From Paracoccaceae bacterium (GTDB lineage: Bacteria > Pseudomonadota > Alphaproteobacteria > Rhodobacterales > Rhodobacteraceae), in assembly GCA_007128995.1 (NCBI GenBank), contig SKWJ01000417.1:1-6666 (forward strand): a DNA stretch of 6,666 bases, read 5' to 3'. The position numbers were made by a program, and so were the translations under genes. The notes below the pieces were generated by a model, which was not told the origin of the DNA, searched no databases, and saw only the letters and a program-made list of their open reading frames with translations. Position 1 is the stretch's first letter; every line of letters begins with the position of its first letter. Positions 1 to 6,463 of this stretch are shown here, one piece after another.

Positions 1-373
1 CGTCGGTTTTTGCCCCCATGTCAGCTGTGGCGAAGAAAATGATCTGCCCCGGCCAAGTGGCCCGCAGCGTCACGCTTGCCCGGCTGTCATTTCTGCCAAT
101 GCCCCGTGAACAACGCCATAAGTCAGGTGGCTTCGGCCAGAGTGCTGACCGATCAGGTTGCTGCAATGCGAGAGCGCAGCGACGGGCCGCGGGGCGGCGA
201 TGATACCGGACAACTATATCACTTTATGCCGGCCAAAGCCTCGTATGGTTTAAGCTCCGCATATCTGGCAACCAGATCGCCGTGCCGGGGGGCGGCCCGG
301 CGATGCGCGGCGGGCTGGCGCCCTTGGTCCCGCGCTATCTCGTTTTGCTGCCGCAACCAGATCACAAAGCAGG
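1..373. other. Intergenic stretch with no supportable gene
   Basis: This stretch lies downstream of the minus-strand iorB gene and runs to the left edge. Frames that stay open here give arginine-, proline- and cysteine-rich translations with no recognisable domain, as expected from GC-rich non-coding or antisense frames. An ATG on the minus strand at 19-17 could begin a gene leaving the window, but only six codons are visible and no convincing ribosome binding site precedes it. The stretch holds a 15-bp palindrome (263-277), an 11-bp direct repeat GCAACCAGATC (268-278 and 353-363), and a GC-rich inverted repeat around 295-315 that is not followed by a T-run on either strand. I see no clear iorB terminator. 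Confidence 0.5.
263..277. repeat. 15-bp palindrome, possible operator
   Basis: The sequence ATCTGGCAACCAGAT is a perfect 6-bp inverted repeat with a 3-nt centre. It has the T-N11-A spacing (T264, A276) typical of LysR-type sites, and also resembles the symmetric sites of GntR-type repressors. Its right half belongs to an 11-bp direct repeat that recurs at 353-363. It lies about 100 bp past the iorB stop codon and about 245 bp from the left edge, so it could belong to a gene outside the window. No promoter hexamers are convincing around it, so operator function is only inferred. Confidence 0.3.
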
Positions 374-2602
374 CTAGAGCAGAAAATCCGCGTGCTTCAT
401 CAAAGGCAGTTCCCGCACCCTCTTGCCTGTCAGGGCATAGAGCGCATTGGCAAGTGCTGGCATCGCGGGCGGTGTGCCCGGCTCTCCCACCCCGCCCATA
501 TGCGGATTATCCTGCACAATCGCCACTTCGATATGCGGTGCGTTGAACATGCGCAGCGCGTCATATTCGGGGAAGTTCCCTTGATCGGCGCGCCCCTCGG
601 TGAAGGTAATCTCGCCCATCAGCGCTGCCGACAGCCCATAAATCAGCCCCGATTCCATCTGCGAGCGCACAATTGCAGGGTCCAGCACCAACCCCGGATC
701 GCAGGCCATATAGGCGCGCGCAATCCGAATCCGGCCATTCTCACGCTCCAGATCGATCACAACAGCTGTGGGTGTGCCGAATGACCAGGTCATCGCCACC
801 CCGCGCCCCACCCCTTCGGGCACCGGCGCGCCCCAACCGGACATGTCGCGCACAGTCTTCAGCACACCAGCCGCCACGGTGCTTTCCACGCTCACATGGT
901 CGAGCCGGAATTGCAACGGATCACGCCCTGCGGCATTGGCCAGCTCGTCGATGAAACTTTCATGGAAAAACCCGTTGAAAGAATTGCCAACAGCCCGCCA
1001 GAAGCCGATCGGGACATCGAGATCCGCCAGATGCCCCGCCACACGGTAATTCGCAATTTCGTAGGGTTGGTCAAACGCGCCTTCAACATGTCCCTTATCC
1101 GGCCCGCCCATCTCTCGGCCGATCATGCGCCCTATTGCTGCGCGTGTGACCGAGGGCGCCGCAATTCTGGCATCAAAGAGCACCGCGCGCCCGTCCGCCA
1201 CGGCGCCGCGCATCCGCGCAATTGCGGCAGGGCGGTAGAAATCATGACGCATGTCTTCTTCGCGCGACCATGTCAGCCGGAGGGGGGTTTCGGGCAGAAG
1301 GGCTGCAAGTCGCGCCGCCTGACGGGTCACATCAGTCTCGACGCGCCGCCCGAACCCGCCGCCCAGAAACTGAGTGTGCAGCGTGACATTCTCAACGGAA
1401 ATTCCTGCGGCTTCAGCGGCAACCTTTGCGTGTTCGCGTGGGGCCTGATTGCCCACCCAAAGCGTCAGATGCCCATCTTGCAGCACAGCCGTGGCGCCCA
1501 TCGGCTCCATCGTGGAATGGGCCAGAAACGGCACCCGGTATTCTGCCTCGATCGTGGCGGCCACATCGTCGGGTTTACCCTGATCGCGCATGGTGGAGTT
1601 TGGCCGCGCTTCGAACGCCCGCGCGATCTGGTCGAACATCGCCTCTGTCGTGGGGGGCAAGGGGGACAGGGTCCAGTCAATGACCACGGCCTCTGCACCT
1701 TGCATCGCGGCCCATGTATTGGTTGCGATCACCGCCACCCCATCGCCCAGATCAAGCACATGCTCGACCCCCGGCACCATCAGCGCAGGTGCGGCGTCAA
1801 ATCCTGCCATGCCACCGCCGAGATAGGGGCAAATTCGCACCGTCGCAAACTTCATACCCTCCAGCACGATATCGGTGGAAAATTGCGCCTGCCCTGTCAC
1901 CTTGGCGCGCATGTCGCTGCGCGGCAACGACCGGCCCAGCAGTTTCCAGTCGTCCGGGTTGCGCAATGCCACTTGTGGCACCGCGCGGGTGGCCGCGGCT
2001 TCGGCCAGGTCACGGTAGTCGATCTCGGTCCCATCGGGCGCAATGACCCGGCCCGCTTCGGTGCGCAAGGCTGCGACATCCATGCCCAAACGCTCTGCCC
2101 CGACGGCCTTGAGCGCCTCTCGCGCCGAGGCTCCGGCCATGCGCATGCGTGTAAACCCGTCAACCGTAGAGGTGGACCCCCCTGTTACCTGCAACCCCAG
2201 AAGCTTGGTCGCCGTGCCTATCCCTTCGGTGACACGACGCTGCCAGTCCTTCATCGCGTAATCGGGCACGGGCAACGCCGAATGCGCGAGCGCCGCATTG
2301 TAATATGCGGCAGCAGGCGGGCCATGTAGCACGCGAACCTGCTCCCACTCGGCATCCAGTTCTTCGGCCACGAGGGCGGCCAGCGTGGTATGGACACCCT
2401 GCCCCATTTCGGCGCGCGGCACGATAATGCTGATGCCTTGCTGATCGATGATCACATAAGGGTTCAGGCTGGCCCCCTGTTCGGGGCGCAGCGGGTTCGC
2501 GACAGGTTTGCGGATCTGATAGACCCCGAACGCCGCCCCGCCGGCCACGGCAACTGCGCCCACAAGCAGCGTGCGGCGCGTGATCGTGCCAAGCCGGCTC
2601 AT
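374..2602 (-). CDS. iorB: Molybdopterin-binding subunit of an IorB-type hydroxylase (xanthine dehydrogenase family)
   Basis: This 742-residue protein is the large catalytic subunit of a molybdenum hydroxylase that inserts water-derived oxygen into an N-heterocycle or aldehyde; the exact substrate cannot be read from the sequence. Residues 1-30 form a twin-arginine signal (TRRTLLVG followed by an Ala/Gly-rich hydrophobic run). No good AxA cleavage site is visible, so it may remain as a membrane anchor. Cofactor-contact motifs follow in family order: AEMGQGV (64-70), LGRSLPRSD...KVTG (222-237), [10 protein letters not shown] (361-370), GGGFGRR (414-420), [20 protein letters not shown] (536-555) and GVGEPGTPP (704-712). 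E707 in the last motif is at the position of the catalytic glutamate of xanthine oxidase. Length is normal for IorB proteins. The start overlaps the iorA stop (ATGA), and GAAGG lies 9 nt upstream. The stop is TAG. The family is certain, the isoquinoline specificity is not. Confidence 0.93.
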   Translation of the reverse strand: MSRLGTITRRTLLVGAVAVAGGAAFGVYQIRKPVANPLRPEQGASLNPYVIIDQQGISIIVPRAEMGQGVHTTLAALVAEELDAEWEQVRVLHGPPAAAYYNAALAHSALPVPDYAMKDWQRRVTEGIGTATKLLGLQVTGGSTSTVDGFTRMRMAGASAREALKAVGAERLGMDVAALRTEAGRVIAPDGTEIDYRDLAEAAATRAVPQVALRNPDDWKLLGRSLPRSDMRAKVTGQAQFSTDIVLEGMKFATVRICPYLGGGMAGFDAAPALMVPGVEHVLDLGDGVAVIATNTWAAMQGAEAVVIDWTLSPLPPTTEAMFDQIARAFEARPNSTMRDQGKPDDVAATIEAEYRVPFLAHSTMEPMGATAVLQDGHLTLWVGNQAPREHAKVAAEAAGISVENVTLHTQFLGGGFGRRVETDVTRQAARLAALLPETPLRLTWSREEDMRHDFYRPAAIARMRGAVADGRAVLFDARIAAPSVTRAAIGRMIGREMGGPDKGHVEGAFDQPYEIANYRVAGHLADLDVPIGFWRAVGNSFNGFFHESFIDELANAAGRDPLQFRLDHVSVESTVAAGVLKTVRDMSGWGAPVPEGVGRGVAMTWSFGTPTAVVIDLERENGRIRIARAYMACDPGLVLDPAIVRSQMESGLIYGLSAALMGEITFTEGRADQGNFPEYDALRMFNAPHIEVAIVQDNPHMGGVGEPGTPPAMPALANALYALTGKRVRELPLMKHADFLL

Positions 2603-3072
2603 CCCGCGCGCCCTTCGTTCAGACTGCGCGCGGCATCATGTATGGCCGCGCGAATGGCCGAATACGTGCCACAGCGGCACAAGTTACCGCCCATCGCAAT
2701 ATCGATATCCTCGTCCGTGGGGTCTGGGTTATCAGCCAAAAGGTCGGCGGCTTCCATGATCTGGCCAGACTGGCAATAGCCGCATTGCGCCACCTGATGG
2801 CGGACCCAGGCCTCTTGCAACGGTGAGAGAATGTCACCCTCTGAGAGCCCCTCTATCGTCGTCACCGGCCCCCAGACATCGCCCACTGCAACCTGACAGG
2901 CACGCACGGCCGTGCCGTCAATATGCACAGTGCAGGCCCCACACGCAGCCACACCACAGCCGAATTTCGTACCGGTCAGACCAAACTCATCTCGCAACAC
3001 CCACAGGAGCGGGGTCTCGGGGGCCATGCGGCTTTGCTTGTCCGTTCCGTTTACAGTCAATGTCACTGCCAT
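2599..3072 (-). CDS. iorA: [2Fe-2S] subunit of an IorA-type molybdenum hydroxylase
   Basis: This 157-residue protein is the small electron-transfer subunit that carries electrons away from the molybdenum centre of its partner IorB. It has two iron-sulfur domains in the usual order. An N-terminal plant-ferredoxin-type cluster is bound by C39, C44, C47 and C59. A C-terminal helical cluster is bound by C97, C100, C132 and C134, in a QCGYCQSG...NLCRCGTY arrangement. All eight cysteines are present and the length is typical. It has no signal peptide of its own; in this family the small subunit is thought to be exported bound to the Tat-signal-bearing large subunit. The gene is first in a two-gene operon and shares ATGA with iorB, which implies translational coupling. 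The ribosome binding site is weak (GAAGG or CAGG, 12-15 nt from the ATG). No FAD subunit adjoins, so the electron acceptor is probably a cytochrome or another carrier encoded elsewhere. Confidence 0.95.
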   Translation of the reverse strand: MAVTLTVNGTDKQSRMAPETPLLWVLRDEFGLTGTKFGCGVAACGACTVHIDGTAVRACQVAVGDVWGPVTTIEGLSEGDILSPLQEAWVRHQVAQCGYCQSGQIMEAADLLADNPDPTDEDIDIAMGGNLCRCGTYSAIRAAIHDAARSLNEGRAG

Positions 3073-3096
3073 GATCTCGGCCTGCCTTCACCATTT

Positions 3097-3111
3097 GGTC
3101 TTTAAAGGTCT
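3097..3111. repeat. Tandem GGTCT repeat upstream of iorA
   Basis: Two GGTCT copies in direct orientation have start points exactly 10 bp apart (GGTCTTTAAAGGTCT), 25-39 bp upstream of the iorA start codon. Repeats on one face of the helix are a common layout for operator half-sites. The central CTTTAAAG is itself an 8-bp palindrome. The sequence is short, so chance cannot be excluded, and no regulator gene lies next to iorAB in the window. Confidence 0.25.
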
Positions 3112-3359
3112 AGCTTTGCAGGCCAAAAATCAAGGGCCACCAAAGGCCAACATTTCGCCCCGCTCATTCCGGGTTTTGCGACCTGGTCCGCGCCGTGCAT
3201 CTTGGGGTTTTTCGCACAAGGCCGCAGGCATGCAGTTGGCCAGTGCTCGGACCGCCCAAGGGCGAAGACGTGGGTTATGAGGGATGATCCTGGTGTCGGG
3301 ATGGTTGATGATTGTGGACGACATCATAGGTCGAAGGACGCGACCGAAGCTGACACGAG

Positions 3360-3364
3360 AGGAG
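3360..3364 (+). promoter_or_regulatory. Ribosome binding site for the NSS transporter gene
   Basis: AGGAG within a purine-rich run (GAGAGGAGAAAG) precedes the ATG at 3377 with a 12-nt spacer, longer than the usual 5-9 nt. It supports 3377 over the upstream in-frame ATG at 3284, which would place this site inside the coding sequence. Confidence 0.55.
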
Positions 3365-3376
3365 AAAGCACCCGGA

Positions 3377-4687
3377 ATGCATGAGCATGAGAAAGCAGAA
3401 ACGCGCGCGCAATGGTCATCGGAGCCGGCCTTTGTCTTCTCAATGGCGGCCGCAGCCGTGGGGCTGGGCAACCTGTGGCGATTTCCCTACATGGTCGGTG
3501 AAAACGGCGGGGGGGCCTTCATTGCCGCCTATCTGATCGCACTGGTCATTGTTGCGTTGCCTGTAATGATGCTTGAGATCGCGGCGGGTCGCCTCGCACA
3601 AGGCAGTGTCGTCGGCACGTATCGCGGGGCAACACGGCTGGGTGCAGCCTATGGCTGGCTGGTTGTGCTGCTCACCATCATCATCACCAGCTATTACCTT
3701 GTGATCACTGGCTGGACCCTCGGCTATGCAATTGATGCGTTTCGTCTGAACCTGACGGAATTTGACGACTTCACTGCTGGTTACAACTCGATCTGGTATT
3801 TCCTGGCTGTCACCGTATTGGCCGCGGCCGTGCTGCTGAAGGGTGTGCGCGCGATCGAGGGGTTTTCCAAAGTCCTGATGCCCGTTCTTGTGCTGCTGAT
3901 CGCAGGTCTGGTCGGCGTGGCATCCACGACCGATGGATGGTCGCAGGCCGCGGATTTCATGCTGCGTTGGGAAGCCTCGGCACTGGCCAATCCGACGCTG
4001 TGGTTCTTTGCCTTTGGTCAGGCATTCTACACCTTGGCAGTGGGGCAGGGCTATCTGGTCACCTATGGCAGCTATATCCCGCGCAAGGCACATGTGCCGC
4101 GCGCCGCCTTGGTGGTGGCGGCAACCGAAACCTCGATTGCGCTGCTGGCAGGCTGGATGATCTTTCCATTCGTCTTTTCCCACGGCATGGATCCCGGCGC
4201 GGGCTCTGAACTTGCCTTTTCCACATTGCCGCGCGTCTTCGAGGACATGACCGGTGGTGTCTGGCTGGCGATGGGGTTTTTCTTCATGTTCTTCGCGGCA
4301 GCCTTTTCCAGCTGTCTTGCGGGGTTGAAAGTCATCATCGCGGCCTTTGCCGAAGAATTGAACCTGTCCAACACACGCGCTGTCGCCGCGGCCGGTGCGC
4401 TGATGCTGGCGCTCGGGTTGCCCTCAGCCCTCAGCTTCACGCCTGTGCAACTGACTGTCGCAGGTATGCCGTTTCTGGATTTCATGGACCAATTCGGCGG
4501 TACGAATGTTGTGGTCGTCTCTGGTGTGGTTGGTGCGGGACTGTTGTGCTGGGCACTGCCGCCCAGCCGTGTGGTCTACGCGCTTGGGGCAAAATCCCGC
4601 TGGTGGTCGTGGAAGATTTTTGTGGTGGGACGCAGCCTTCCGGTCATCGGCGCAGCTCTGGTGTTCTGGCGTATATTCGCTGGCTGA
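3377..4687 (+). CDS. Sodium-dependent transporter, NSS (SNF) family
   Basis: This 436-residue inner-membrane protein belongs to the neurotransmitter:sodium symporter family, whose bacterial members (LeuT, MhsT) take up amino acids or related amines with Na+. The helix 1 signature AAAAVGLGNLWRFPYMVGEN (24-43) and GGGAF (44-48) are near-identical to the family pattern and include the Na+-site asparagine (N32). Helix 6 has the unwound FGQAFYTLAVGQGYLVTYGSY segment (213-233). Helix 8 has AAAFSS (307-312), matching the second Na+ site. I count 11 hydrophobic segments, the last at about 411-434, which is the MhsT-like count rather than the 12 of LeuT. Against LeuT, the substrate-pocket positions S256 and F259 read A221 and Q224. 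I chose ATG 3377 because the conserved region starts 18 residues in and AGGAG lies at 3360-3364 (a long 12-nt spacer). The substrate is unknown. The gene is divergent from iorAB and convergent with folB, ending 9 bp before it. Confidence 0.93.
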   Translation: MHEHEKAETRAQWSSEPAFVFSMAAAAVGLGNLWRFPYMVGENGGGAFIAAYLIALVIVALPVMMLEIAAGRLAQGSVVGTYRGATRLGAAYGWLVVLLTIIITSYYLVITGWTLGYAIDAFRLNLTEFDDFTAGYNSIWYFLAVTVLAAAVLLKGVRAIEGFSKVLMPVLVLLIAGLVGVASTTDGWSQAADFMLRWEASALANPTLWFFAFGQAFYTLAVGQGYLVTYGSYIPRKAHVPRAALVVAATETSIALLAGWMIFPFVFSHGMDPGAGSELAFSTLPRVFEDMTGGVWLAMGFFFMFFAAAFSSCLAGLKVIIAAFAEELNLSNTRAVAAAGALMLALGLPSALSFTPVQLTVAGMPFLDFMDQFGGTNVVVVSGVVGAGLLCWALPPSRVVYALGAKSRWWSWKIFVVGRSLPVIGAALVFWRIFAG

Positions 4688-4696
4688 GGCGTATGA

Positions 4697-5095
4697 TCAT
4701 GTGCGTTTTCTCAAAGTGGCCCGCAACATCGCGAGATCTTCTGCCCCCAAAATCATCCGGACCCCGGCACTGCCGCCCAGAACAGGACTTTTGTGCAACC
4801 GCGCATCAAGGGCCGTGATCTGCGGAAAGGCCGCGCAAGCCCGCACGATCCGGGTCAGAAGATATTCCTGGGTGACATAATGTTGCGCAGCGGCAATCTG
4901 CGTGATCTGCTCCAACAACGGGTCATAGTCAAAGACCCCTGCCATGTCGTCAGCATAGACAAGCACATGCTCTGCCGAAATGGTCAAAGCAAGATCAAGC
5001 AGATGCAGATCCGGCGCAAGAGTGCCGGCGGGATAATGACCGATCGTGCAGGGCAGATGCAGGTCGCGAAACTCCAGCTGGGTCAGCCCGGTCAT
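4697..5095 (-). CDS. folB: Dihydroneopterin aldolase family protein (FolB-like), atypical active site
   Basis: This cytoplasmic 132-residue protein has the length and pattern of the FolB/FolX tunnelling fold. FolB cleaves 7,8-dihydroneopterin to 6-hydroxymethyl-dihydropterin plus glycolaldehyde in folate synthesis; FolX epimerises the triphosphate. Visible family features are the TIGHYP segment (17-22), the DLALTI strand (34-39), FDYDPL with Y57, TQEYLLTRI with E77, and ARLHKSP with K102. Y57, E77 and K102 align with the catalytic Tyr, Glu and Lys of E. coli FolB. The N-terminal Glu (E21 in the E. coli TIGVYDWE segment) aligns with G24, so it appears to be missing. The start overlaps the stop of the upstream 65-codon gene (ATGA, 5092-5095), which indicates coupled translation. 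No other folate genes are in view. It could be a genuine FolB, an epimerase, or a paralog with another pterin substrate. Confidence 0.8.
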   Translation of the reverse strand: MTGLTQLEFRDLHLPCTIGHYPAGTLAPDLHLLDLALTISAEHVLVYADDMAGVFDYDPLLEQITQIAAAQHYVTQEYLLTRIVRACAAFPQITALDARLHKSPVLGGSAGVRMILGAEDLAMLRATLRKRT

Positions 5096-5289
5096 TCTGT
5101 GCCAAACGCGTCCAGATCACCGCCGCCCTTCACAAGTTGCTGGACAAGGAGGGCTTTGTAGCGGCGCTGGCGTCTGCGCGCCTTGGCCCCGGTCGCGCGC
5201 CAAACGGCGCGTTTATCCTTTACGATCTCTTCAAGATCGGCAGCCTGTTCGATCTGCATGGCGTCTTTTGGGTAGGTTCGTCTGGGCAT
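5092..5289 (-). CDS. Small basic hypothetical protein coupled to folB
   Basis: This 65-residue protein is unrecognised. It is strongly charged, with about 15 Lys/Arg and 9 Asp/Glu. An acidic N-terminal half (IEQAADLEEIV, 13-23) leads into a probable amphipathic helix with a dense basic patch, KARRRQRRYKALL (36-48). It has no cysteine, signal peptide or membrane segment. Support for a real gene: the stop overlaps the folB start by ATGA, codon third positions are mostly G/C as in its neighbours, and there is no alternative start before the upstream in-frame stop at 5338-5340. The ribosome binding site is weak (GAAG, 6 nt before the ATG). The basic patch would suit nucleic-acid or ribosome contact, but that is a guess. 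It starts 153 bp downstream of the lysR-type gene on the same strand, so it may have its own promoter. Confidence 0.6.
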   Translation of the reverse strand: MPRRTYPKDAMQIEQAADLEEIVKDKRAVWRATGAKARRRQRRYKALLVQQLVKGGGDLDAFGTE

Positions 5290-5442
5290 TGGGTGCTTCG
5301 GATCTGGACATGTGGCATGCCCGCCCGAATATGTGCCTCAGCCAGCATTCGGCAAGAACAAGCGCCCGGCACGTCGTGGTTCCGATCAACCGAAAACAGC
5401 CGTTTTTGGTGGCATGGCCGCAGCACGATCTTTGCCACGCGC

Positions 5443-6360
5443 TTAGCTGCCATGATCGGCGAGGATACGCCGCATTGCCAGTGTCAGGTCACGCGCTGGC
5501 CCAAGCTGGTCCAGGGGGCGTGCCGAAATCGCCAATACATCGAATGTTACTTCCGGATGCAGGTCAATAAGGCGCGTGTCCTGTGCGTTAACAGCGCTGG
5601 CCGAAAAACTGTCGATCACCACAGAGCGCCGCAATTGCTGCGCCAAAGGCAGCATAAGCTGAAGCGAATAGGCCACGATACGCCCTGCTGTCTGCGATGG
5701 CGCGCGCCCGTCCAGCCAGGTATGGAACAGCTTCCCCAAGGGCCGATCATAGGGCACATCAATGCCGACCCCATGATCGATGATGTCCTGCGGTGTTACA
5801 TGCCGCATAGACGCGACAGGCGCTTCTGCCGGGGCCATCATGACCAGCTGTCCCTGCCCGATACGGACAGCATGCAGATCGGCGCAATCCACCATGCCAA
5901 CACAGATTCCAAGATCAATCTGTCCTGCGCGAATGGCTGCCAGTTGCTCGACTGCGGTCTGGACCCACAGATTCAGCCTCAGATCAGGCATTTGCGCCAT
6001 GATGTCAGCCACAGCGCGCGGAAGATGGTGCCGGGTCAACATCCCTACACAGCCCACCGAAAGCTGTCTTTCGGCCCCTTCGCGAAAGCGCTCGATGCGC
6101 TTGGATAATTCGCGCACGCCTTCGCTCAGGAATTTGCTTTGGTGATACAGCCATCCCGCTTCGGTGCTGGGGGTGATGCGCCCGTGCTCGAGAATAAACA
6201 ACGTCAATCCCAATGCGCGTTCCAGATCGCGAAGATGCTTGCTGACCGTCGGCTGCGAGATGGACAGCGCCCGCGCCGCCGCACTGAACGATCCGTGCTC
6301 GTAAACAGCGCAGAAAACCTGCATCCGCTGTAAGGTGATCGCCCTGTGATCCATCGCCAT
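5443..6360 (-). CDS. LysR-family transcriptional regulator
   Basis: This 305-residue protein has the standard LysR length and layout. An N-terminal winged helix-turn-helix spans about residues 8-67, with the recognition region GSFSAAARALSISQPTVSKHLRDLE (23-47). A linker helix spans about 68-95. A two-lobed periplasmic-binding-like effector domain spans about 97-300, starting at LSVGCVGMLTRHHLP and containing the AAIRAGQIDLGI hinge (141-152). It is divergent from the TRAP permease gene with 103 bp between, the classic arrangement in which a LysR protein activates the neighbouring uptake genes on sensing their substrate and represses itself. Start choice: TTAGG sits about 7 nt before ATG 6360, while the second ATG two codons later lacks a binding site. 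A palindromic T-N11-A box lies 2 bp upstream of the start. The effector is unknown, but is likely the substrate imported by the TRAP system or a derivative of it. Confidence 0.95.
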   Translation of the reverse strand: MAMDHRAITLQRMQVFCAVYEHGSFSAAARALSISQPTVSKHLRDLERALGLTLFILEHGRITPSTEAGWLYHQSKFLSEGVRELSKRIERFREGAERQLSVGCVGMLTRHHLPRAVADIMAQMPDLRLNLWVQTAVEQLAAIRAGQIDLGICVGMVDCADLHAVRIGQGQLVMMAPAEAPVASMRHVTPQDIIDHGVGIDVPYDRPLGKLFHTWLDGRAPSQTAGRIVAYSLQLMLPLAQQLRRSVVIDSFSASAVNAQDTRLIDLHPEVTFDVLAISARPLDQLGPARDLTLAMRRILADHGS

Positions 6361-6362
6361 AT

Positions 6363-6379
6363 CATAGCCTAATGCTATG
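6363..6379. promoter_or_regulatory. LysR-type operator box (T-N11-A palindrome)
   Basis: CATAGC-CTAAT-GCTATG is a perfect 6-bp inverted repeat with a 5-nt centre, and contains ATAG-N7-CTAT with T6365 and A6377 in the T-N11-A spacing of LysR recognition sites. It lies in the divergent promoter region, 2 bp from the regulator's own start codon and about 85 bp from the TRAP start. In the regulator's own mRNA it would form a short hairpin with the weak Shine-Dalgarno AGG in its loop. Position and symmetry make this the best candidate site for the adjacent LysR protein; occupancy is inferred. Confidence 0.65.
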
Positions 6380-6403
6380 GTCGGCGCAAAAACTTTTCAT
6401 TTT

Positions 6404-6409
6404 ATTATA
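6404..6409 (-). promoter_or_regulatory. Possible -10 element of the lysR-type gene
   Basis: The minus strand reads TATAAT here, a perfect -10 hexamer in an AT-rich island within GC-rich DNA, 44 bp before the regulator's start. The best -35 candidate, TTGAGC (6435-6430), is 20 bp away, which is too far for a good sigma-70 promoter. Transcription from here would cross the palindrome at 6363-6379, allowing self-repression by roadblock. On the plus strand the same island offers TATTAT or TATAGA (6403-6411) as a -10 for the TRAP gene, with no good -35, as is common for activator-dependent promoters. Confidence 0.35.
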
Positions 6410-6430
6410 GATTCTTTGCCGCAATACTCG

Positions 6431-6443
6431 CTCAAATCTTGAG
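6431..6443. repeat. Short palindrome in the TRAP leader
   Basis: CTCAA-ATC-TTGAG is a 5-bp inverted repeat with a 3-nt centre, ending 20 bp before the TRAP permease start codon. It could be a secondary operator or a small leader hairpin. It lacks the T-N11-A pattern and may be chance. Confidence 0.25.
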
Positions 6444-6463
6444 AGAATGCTGGGTCTGAATAT

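Larger units (their letters stand above)
3073..3376. promoter_or_regulatory. Divergent intergenic region between iorA and the NSS transporter gene
   Basis: This region of about 300 bp separates two divergent start codons, so it must hold promoters for both directions, but I see no strong sigma-70 hexamers on either strand. Notable structure: a direct repeat GGTCT at 3097-3101 and 3107-3111, one helical turn apart and flanking a TTTAAA core; three GGCCA copies at 3121, 3135 and 3145; a small palindrome GGATGATCC (3282-3290); and an inverted repeat GGTCG/CGACC (3329-3333 and 3341-3345) in the presumed transporter leader. An in-frame ATG at 3284 would lengthen the transporter by 31 residues, but that extension does not resemble the family. 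Confidence 0.55.

Noticed and set aside
1..19. Gene starting at the minus-strand ATG (19-17) and leaving the left edge
   Set aside because: Only six codons are visible, the frame stays open far upstream of the ATG, and no ribosome binding site is evident.
295..315. GC-rich hairpin as the iorB terminator
   Set aside because: The stem is plausible, but no T-run follows on the minus strand; such inverted repeats are common in GC-rich DNA.
896..2329. Long plus-strand open frame of 477 codons antisense to iorB
   Set aside because: It lies wholly inside iorB, whose motifs are unmistakable; the translation is rich in His, Arg, Cys and Pro with no domain, as expected for the antisense of a GC-rich gene.
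3284..3376. 31-residue N-terminal extension of the NSS transporter from ATG 3284
   Set aside because: The extension does not look like the family N-terminus, and the best ribosome binding site is just before 3377.
3440..4183. Minus-strand 247-codon frame inside the NSS transporter
   Set aside because: Antisense shadow of a clear membrane protein gene; no recognisable protein features.
4685..4701. Bidirectional terminator between the convergent NSS and folB stops
   Set aside because: Only an 8-bp ATGATCAT palindrome is present; there is no GC stem with T-tracts in the 9-bp gap.
5409..5438. Inverted repeat GTGGCA/TGCCAC downstream of the LysR gene as a terminator
   Set aside because: The loop is 18 nt, the stem only 6 bp, and on the minus strand it is followed by an A-run, not a T-run.
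5220..5453. Minus-strand 77-codon frame between the LysR gene and the 65-codon gene
   Set aside because: It overlaps both neighbours in another frame, its translation is unrecognised, and the 65-codon frame has the better support through the folB overlap. The 5290-5442 gap otherwise shows nothing clear.
5137..6108. Plus-strand 323-codon frame across the LysR gene
   Set aside because: It is antisense to a full-length LysR protein and has no coherent domain.
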